From Pseudomonadota bacterium (GTDB taxonomy: Bacteria > Pseudomonadota > Gammaproteobacteria > JAKAQQ01), in the NCBI GenBank assembly GCA_021852325.1, contig JAJZNM010000179.1, forward strand, positions 1 through 9,346: 9,346 nucleotides of DNA, given 5' to 3'. Positions within the stretch are counted from its first letter, which is position 1; each line of letters starts with the position of its first letter. Positions 5,531 to 9,346 of this stretch are shown here, in pieces. The notes under the pieces are model-generated. The model was not told the origin of the DNA. It searched no databases and worked only from the letters and a program-made list of their open reading frames with translations. Both the position numbers and the translations under genes were made by a program.

Positions 5531-6184
5531 ATGCGTCGCATCGAGAAACGTGGTTGCTGGATCCGCCGCATCAAGCGGTTCTCGGTGGCCCATTGGCCGG
5601 TCATTCTGGTCGTGAGCTTGTGTCTTGGCCTCGAGCTCGGCGGTGCGGGCGTGAGGCAGGCACTCGCGTATGAGCGCTCGGCCGTCCTGGCGGGCCAGTG
5701 GTGGCGGCTCGTGACCGCCAATTTCGTTCATTCAGGCTGGCCGCATGTCCTACTCGACCTTTCCGGGCTGGTCCTTTTATGGCTTCTCTTCGGCCGGACT
5801 CTCGGTCCGCTCCGATTCTGGATCGCCACTCTCGTCGGCTGCGTGGCCGTCGGACTCGGCGTGTTTTACCTCTCGCCGGAGGTCGAGTGGTATGTCGGGA
5901 TTTCGGGCGTGCTTCATACCTACTGGGCGAGCGGGGCGCTGCTCGCAGTGGCGCGCAAGGAGTGGGGCGGACGCTGGCTGCTTGGTTTCCTGGTCGCAAA
6001 ACTCGCCTATGAACGGATCTGGGGACCCCTGCCGACCTCCACCTGGTCCATTGGCGGGCCGATCCTCACGATCGCCCACCTCTACGGCGCGATTGCAGGG
6101 GCCCTGCTCGGCTTTTTCTGGATCGCACTCGACCATCGCCGTGCCACGCGGGATCGCCCGGCCGGCCATCCGGTGCGGCCATGA
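5531..6184 (+). CDS. rrtA: Rhombosortase-like rhomboid-family intramembrane serine protease
   Basis: This encodes 217 residues in a multi-span hydrophobic protein. The catalytic serine is S125 in 'YVGISGVLH' (121-129) and the catalytic histidine is H183 in 'IAHLYGAIAG' (181-190). Together these are the two-motif pattern of the rhombosortase branch of rhomboids. An N-terminal 'NFVHSGWPHVLLD' (64-76) aligns with the H-xxxx-H-xxx-N element of GlpG-type rhomboids, but with Asp76 in place of Asn. Rhombosortases cleave GlyGly-CTERM sorting tails from proteins exported by the T2SS, which matches the divergent gsp operon here. The frame is open back to 5081 across gspG; ATG 5531 is chosen because it leaves a short basic N-terminus before the first helix. 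GTG 5519 is an alternative, and the Shine-Dalgarno sequence is weak. The stop overlaps fabD as ATGA. It could be a diverged rhomboid of another subfamily. Confidence 0.8.
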   Translation: MRRIEKRGCWIRRIKRFSVAHWPVILVVSLCLGLELGGAGVRQALAYERSAVLAGQWWRLVTANFVHSGWPHVLLDLSGLVLLWLLFGRTLGPLRFWIATLVGCVAVGLGVFYLSPEVEWYVGISGVLHTYWASGALLAVARKEWGGRWLLGFLVAKLAYERIWGPLPTSTWSIGGPILTIAHLYGAIAGALLGFFWIALDHRRATRDRPAGHPVRP

Positions 6185-7122
6185 ACCCTGGATCCCCGGC
6201 GGGTCAAAAGCGCGGCCTGGTGTTCCCGGGTCAGGGCTCCCAAGGGATTGGGATGCTCGCCGACTGCGCGGACCACCCGGCTTTGCTCCGGGTTTTCGAC
6301 GTGGTTTCGAGCTGCTGCGGAAGCGATCTCCGCAAGCTCGCGCTCGAGGGTCCCGCCCCCGTGCTCGGCGAGACCACGGTCACGCAGCCCTTGATGCTGG
6401 CTGCGGATATTGCGTTCTACGAGATCTATCGCGCCTCGGGCGGGGCTCCGCCCGAGGTCCTGGCCGGTCACAGCCTCGGTGAATATCCAGCGCTTTACGC
6501 CGCAGGGGTCCTGGATCTCGCGAGACTCGCCGATCTCGTGAAAACACGCGCGCGGCTCATGCAGGAGGCGGTTCCATCCGGCCAGGGTGCCATGGCGGCG
6601 ATCCTGGGACTCGCGGAGGGCCCGCTGGTGGCGTTGTGTGCGGGCATCACCTCGGGCACCGTGGAAGCGGTGAATTTCAACTGTCCCGGCCAGATCGTGG
6701 TCGCCGGCACGAAGCCGGCCGTGGAGGCGCTCATCGAGCAGGCGCGGGCTGCGGGTGCGAAACGCGCGATCCTGTTGCCGGTCAGTGTCCCGGCACACAG
6801 CTCGCTCATGCGGGATCCGGCGCGCGAGTTCGAGGCGGTTCTGGCCGGGATGGATTTCCGCCCGCCCCGGATCCCCGTGATCCACAATGCGGATCTCGAA
6901 ACCCACTCCGATGCGCCCGGGATCCGGCGCGCACTCGCCGCGCAGCTTTACCGTCCGGTTCGTTGGGGGGATACGATCGCAGCCTTCCGGGATCGATATG
7001 GGGTCGTCGAGATCCTCGAGTGCGGCCCGGGGCGCGTGCTCAGCGGACTCGGCCGGCGCTGTCTGCCGGAACTCCGCCATGAGGCACTTGAAAATCTGGA
7101 TGCGATGAAACAATATGCCTGA
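6181..7122 (+). CDS. fabD: Malonyl-CoA:ACP S-malonyltransferase FabD
   Basis: This encodes 313 residues, the usual FabD length. It transfers malonyl from CoA to acyl carrier protein to supply extender units for fatty acid synthesis in the cytoplasm. Visible landmarks are 'VFPGQGSQGIGM' at 14-25, with the substrate-site Gln18, and the nucleophile elbow 'GHSLGEY' with catalytic S98. R123 in 'KTRARLM' would bind the malonate carboxylate, and catalytic H206 lies in 'VSVPAHSSLM'. 'YRPVRW' and 'ECGPGRVLSGL' mark the C-terminal part. The ATG at 6181 overlaps the stop of the upstream protease gene (ATGA). The last codons overlap an alternative start of fabG. All key residues are present. What is unusual is the upstream partner: fabH or plsX is normally expected there. 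Confidence 0.97.
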   Translation: MNPGSPAGQKRGLVFPGQGSQGIGMLADCADHPALLRVFDVVSSCCGSDLRKLALEGPAPVLGETTVTQPLMLAADIAFYEIYRASGGAPPEVLAGHSLGEYPALYAAGVLDLARLADLVKTRARLMQEAVPSGQGAMAAILGLAEGPLVALCAGITSGTVEAVNFNCPGQIVVAGTKPAVEALIEQARAAGAKRAILLPVSVPAHSSLMRDPAREFEAVLAGMDFRPPRIPVIHNADLETHSDAPGIRRALAAQLYRPVRWGDTIAAFRDRYGVVEILECGPGRVLSGLGRRCLPELRHEALENLDAMKQYA

Positions 7123-7128
7123 TCGGGT

Positions 7129-7133
7129 GGAGG
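7129..7133 (+). promoter_or_regulatory. Shine-Dalgarno sequence that decides the fabG start
   Basis: GGAGG lies 8 nt before the ATG at 7142. An in-frame ATG at 7115 would overlap fabD by 8 bp and add nine residues (MPDRVEVRQ), but it lacks a comparable ribosome site and makes FabG longer than usual. The downstream start is preferred. Confidence 0.7.
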
Positions 7134-7141
7134 TTCGACAA

Positions 7142-7891
7142 ATGGCTGACAAGCCGGGATTCGCGCTGATCACGGGTGCGAGCCGGGGGATCGGTGCCGC
7201 GATCCTCGCGCGCCTTTCGGATGATGGTTTCCCGGTCGTGGGCACCGCGACCACCGCCCAGGGGATTGCCACCATTGAGCGCTGGATGGCGGAACGGGGC
7301 CGGGCCGGGTCAGGCTGGCTCCTCGATTTCAAAGGCGCTGCACTCGAGACGATCGAGGAGACGGTCCACACCCTCGAGGCGCGCTTTGGGCCAGTGTCCG
7401 TGCTCGTCAACAATGCGGGGATTACCCGGGACGACCTCTTGCTGCGCATGACCGAGGAGCGCTGGGACGAGGTGATCGAAGTCGACCTGAGCGCGGTGTT
7501 CCGCCTGACCAAGGCTTGCCTCCGGGGTATGCTCAAGGCGCGGAGAGGGTCGATCATCAACCTCGCCTCGGTCGTGGCCTTGAGCGGGAATCCCGGGCAG
7601 GTGAACTATGCGGCCGCCAAGGGGGGCATCCTCGGGTTCACCCGCTCGCTGGCCCAGGAAGTCGGATCCCGGGGCGTCCGCGTCAATGCCGTGGCACCCG
7701 GTCTCATCGACACGGACATGACCCGGGAACTCACCTTGGAGCAGAAAAAGCTGCTCATGGAACGGATTCCCCTGAGACGCCTCGGTACGGTCGATGAAGT
7801 CGCAGCCTGTGTGAGCTTCCTGGCTTCACCCGGTGCGGCCTATCTGACCGGGGAAACGCTCCAGGTGAACGGCGGCATGTATATGTCATAA
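7142..7891 (+). CDS. fabG: 3-oxoacyl-ACP reductase FabG
   Basis: This encodes 249 residues, a standard length for this short-chain dehydrogenase. It reduces 3-ketoacyl-ACP with NADPH in each elongation round. Motifs are the nucleotide-binding 'TGASRGIG' (11-18), 'NNAG' (90-93), catalytic S143 in 'LASVVALSG', and Y156/K160 in 'NYAAAK'. 'PGLIDTDMT' and the classic FabG ending 'TGETLQVNGGMYMS' follow. The position usually filled by the tetrad Asn ('TNL' in E. coli FabG) reads 'VDLSAVF', with Asp115. It follows fabD with a strong ribosome site and is followed by an AT-rich gap and acpP. Gene order and the terminal motif favour FabG over a general dehydrogenase. Confidence 0.96.
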   Translation: MADKPGFALITGASRGIGAAILARLSDDGFPVVGTATTAQGIATIERWMAERGRAGSGWLLDFKGAALETIEETVHTLEARFGPVSVLVNNAGITRDDLLLRMTEERWDEVIEVDLSAVFRLTKACLRGMLKARRGSIINLASVVALSGNPGQVNYAAAKGGILGFTRSLAQEVGSRGVRVNAVAPGLIDTDMTRELTLEQKKLLMERIPLRRLGTVDEVAACVSFLASPGAAYLTGETLQVNGGMYMS

Positions 7892-7892
7892 G

Positions 7893-7940
7893 CAGTTTCA
7901 GATGAAAGCTGCTGAATCTTATCAATTTCATCTGGAGTTG
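7893..7940. repeat. Long inverted repeat upstream of acpP
   Basis: A perfect 9-bp core, CAGATGAAA (7899-7907) and TTTCATCTG (7926-7934), is separated by 18 nt. In RNA the pairing can continue outward through 7893/7940, with three further Watson-Crick pairs and three G-U pairs, giving a 15-bp stem. It begins 2 nt after the fabG stop and its right arm abuts the candidate acpP -35. It is not followed at once by a U run, so an operator or RNA element (processing or attenuation) is more likely than a terminator. Which of these it is remains open. Confidence 0.5.
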
Positions 7941-7968
7941 CCGTGTCCGCATTTTTTTTGGCTACAAT
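7938..7968 (+). promoter_or_regulatory. Putative acpP promoter
   Basis: TTGCCG (7938-7943) and TACAAT (7963-7968) are separated by 19 bp that include a T8 run (7952-7959). The gap is clearly more AT-rich than the surrounding genes. acpP is often transcribed from its own promoter to reach high levels, which fits. The 19-bp spacing is longer than the 17-bp optimum, so the -35 choice is uncertain. Confidence 0.5.
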
Positions 7969-8020
7969 TGCACATTCCGGCGCTGTGGCGTCATTCTGAA
8001 ACCAATGGGGACTCGAGCAC

Positions 8021-8263
8021 ATGAGCAATATTGAAGAGCGAGTCAAGAAAATCATCGTGGAGCAGCTGGGCGTGAAGGAGGAGCAGGTCAAGCCCGAGGC
8101 TTCATTCGTCGACGACCTCGGAGCAGACTCCCTGGATACGGTTGAGCTCGTCATGGCGCTCGAAGAAGAGTTCGAATGCGAGATTCCAGACGAAGAAGCC
8201 GAAAAAATCACGACGGTGCAGCAGGCTGTCGATTACATCAAGGCGCATATCGAGGAGCATTGA
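8021..8263 (+). CDS. acpP: Acyl carrier protein
   Basis: This encodes 80 residues, strongly acidic, with the near-invariant 'DDLGADSLDTVELVMALEEEF' core. S37 in 'DSL' is the site that receives 4'-phosphopantetheine. The rest matches bacterial ACP ('IPDEEAEKITTVQQAVDYI'). It carries all acyl intermediates for FabD, FabG and FabF, which flank it. GGGGA ends 9 nt before the ATG. It has its own candidate promoter upstream and an intrinsic terminator 14 nt after the stop, so it can be expressed as a short, abundant single-gene transcript. Codons are less GC-rich than those of the neighbours, as often seen in highly expressed genes. Confidence 0.99.
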   Translation: MSNIEERVKKIIVEQLGVKEEQVKPEASFVDDLGADSLDTVELVMALEEEFECEIPDEEAEKITTVQQAVDYIKAHIEEH

Positions 8264-8277
8264 TCGAGCGCCCTGTC

Positions 8278-8308
8278 AAAACGGTCCCCGACCCGGTGGG
8301 ACCGTTTT
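8278..8308 (+). terminator. Intrinsic terminator between acpP and fabF
   Basis: A perfect 11-bp stem, AAAACGGTCCC (8278-8288) and GGGACCGTTTT (8298-8308), has a 9-nt loop. The stem ends in four T on the coding strand, preceded by four A, so it may work in both directions. The T tract is short, so termination may be partial and let some transcripts reach fabF. It lies 14 nt after the acpP stop. Confidence 0.8.
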
Positions 8309-8347
8309 CAGCTCCGAACCCCACCCCTGACTGAGAGCTCGCCCGCT

Positions 8348-9346
8348 GTGACACGCAGACAGATCGTTGTGACCGGCATGGGAGTGATTTCCCCGGTGGG
8401 ACACTCGGTCGAACACGTGTGGGAAAACGTGCTTCAAGGGCGTCACGGCTTCGCCCCGATCACGCATTTCGATCCCTCGAACTATCCCACCCGGTTTGCC
8501 GGCGAGGTCAAGGATTTCGATCCGACCCACTATATGCCGGCCAAGGACGCGCGCAAGATGGATCCGTTCATGCAATACGGCGTAGCTGCGGGGAAACTCG
8601 CGTTCGACGACGCCGGTCTCGAGGTGCCCGACGGGGAGGCGGCCGAGCGCATGGGCGTGATCATCGGTGCCGGAATCGGAGGCATCTTCAGCATCGAGAA
8701 AATCCGCGACCTGGTCCGGGAGTATGAAGGCCCCAAGAAAGTGTCTCCGTTTTTCGTTCCGGGATCGATCATCAACATGGTGGCCGGACATCTGTCGATC
8801 CTTTATAACCTGCGCGGCCCAAACCTGGGCCTCGTCACGGCCTGCACGACCGGAACCCATTGTATCGGCTATGCCGCGCGGATCATCGAGCGCGGCGATG
8901 CGGATGTGATGCTGGCCGGCGGTGCCGAGATGGCCATCTCGCCCGGCGGGGTCGCCGGGTTCTGTTCGGCACGGGCACTCTCGACGCGCAATGACGACCC
9001 GGGCCACGCGAGCCGCCCCTGGGATCGTGAACGGGACGGCTTCGTGCTGTCCGACGGCGCAGCCGTCCTCGTGCTCGAATCCCTGGAACATGCCCGCAGC
9101 CGTGGAGCCCGGATCTCGGCCGAGTTGATCGGCTTCGGCGTGAGCGGGGATGCCTATCACATCACGGCCCCGCCCGAGGACGGCTCGGGAGCCGCGCTCT
9201 GCATGCGCAACGCGCTCAAGGACGCGGGCATCACACCCGAATCGGTTGACTATGTCAATGCCCACGGCACTTCGACCGTGGTGGGCGACCTGGCCGAAAG
9301 CCGTGCCATTCAGGCGGTCTGGGGAGCGCATGCCAGGCATCTCGCA
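8348..9346 (+). CDS. fabF: Beta-ketoacyl-ACP synthase II FabF, 3' end beyond window
   Basis: This is open from a GTG at 8348 through 333 codons to the window edge; about 80 C-terminal residues of the family are missing. The N-terminus 'TRRQIVVTGMGVISPVG' aligns with the FabF start, which supports the GTG; the next in-frame ATG (codon 11) falls inside the first strand. The catalytic cysteine is C166 in 'LVTACTTGTHCIGYAAR', and the first active-site histidine is H306 in 'VNAHGTST'. The second His and the Lys region are expected after or near the cut. It condenses malonyl-ACP with acyl-ACP during elongation. It follows acpP as in the canonical fab order, but an intrinsic terminator stands between them. 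No strong Shine-Dalgarno sequence is visible. Confidence 0.96.
   Translation, partial: MTRRQIVVTGMGVISPVGHSVEHVWENVLQGRHGFAPITHFDPSNYPTRFAGEVKDFDPTHYMPAKDARKMDPFMQYGVAAGKLAFDDAGLEVPDGEAAERMGVIIGAGIGGIFSIEKIRDLVREYEGPKKVSPFFVPGSIINMVAGHLSILYNLRGPNLGLVTACTTGTHCIGYAARIIERGDADVMLAGGAEMAISPGGVAGFCSARALSTRNDDPGHASRPWDRERDGFVLSDGAAVLVLESLEHARSRGARISAELIGFGVSGDAYHITAPPEDGSGAALCMRNALKDAGITPESVDYVNAHGTSTVVGDLAESRAIQAVWGAHARHLA

Noticed and set aside
7115..7141. Upstream ATG start for fabG
   Set aside because: A GGAGG site lies at correct spacing before ATG 7142, and FabG proteins normally begin a few residues before TGASRGIG.
6082..7560. 492-codon open frame on the minus strand opposite fabD and fabG
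   Set aside because: Low-complexity Arg/Ser/Pro composition and complete overlap with two well-supported genes; a high-GC shadow.
7893..7959. Stem-loop plus T8 as an intrinsic terminator after fabG
   Set aside because: The T8 run begins 11 nt after the extended stem ends and the loop is 18 nt, so the geometry is wrong for a standard terminator.
8276..9340. 354-codon open frame on the minus strand opposite fabF
   Set aside because: Mirror of the fabF codons, rich in His, Arg, Gly and Asp with no recognisable motif.
1..9346. CRISPR arrays, insertion sequences, tRNA or rRNA genes
   Set aside because: No regularly spaced repeats, transposase motifs or RNA gene signatures were seen; genes are densely packed with no gap over 300 bases.

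Overview
The window (about 60-65% G+C by eye) carries two divergent, tightly packed gene clusters of a proteobacterium, most likely a gammaproteobacterium. That placement rests on a complete-looking run of type II secretion (T2SS) pseudopilin and assembly genes that includes gspN, a rhombosortase-like gene, and a fabD-fabG-acpP-fabF fatty acid cluster. I cannot name a genus.

Left half, minus strand (5428 down to 1): gspG-gspH-gspI-gspJ-gspK-(57-codon small ORF)-gspL-gspM-gspN. gspN runs off the left edge. Almost every junction is an ATGA or TGATG stop/start overlap, so the block reads as one translationally coupled operon with the major pseudopilin gspG first. The gspC-F genes are not in view, and the operon begins at gspG. 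A good sigma70-type promoter (CTGACC, 17 bp, extended TATGAT) sits in the divergent gap.

Right half, plus strand (5531 to 9346): a rhomboid-family protease with rhombosortase features (rrtA-like) overlaps fabD by ATGA. fabG follows, then an AT-rich gap with a long inverted repeat and a candidate promoter, then acpP, an intrinsic terminator, and fabF, which is cut by the right edge. fabH and plsX, the usual neighbours upstream of fabD, are absent, and the protease gene occupies that place.

How the genes may work together: GspG forms the T2SS pseudopilus shaft, GspH/I/J/K its tip, and GspL/M/N belong to the inner-membrane assembly. Rhombosortases trim GlyGly-CTERM tails from proteins that then leave through the T2SS, so the protease probably matures cargo of the adjacent machine. 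Its translational coupling to malonyl-CoA:ACP transacylase is the most unusual arrangement here. Other points of interest are the small ORF in frame with gspL, loss of the acidic calcium-site residues in both GspG and GspK, a Pro/Gly-rich GspI tail encoded over a C8 tract, and a several-fold excess of GATC sites that stops abruptly around acpP.
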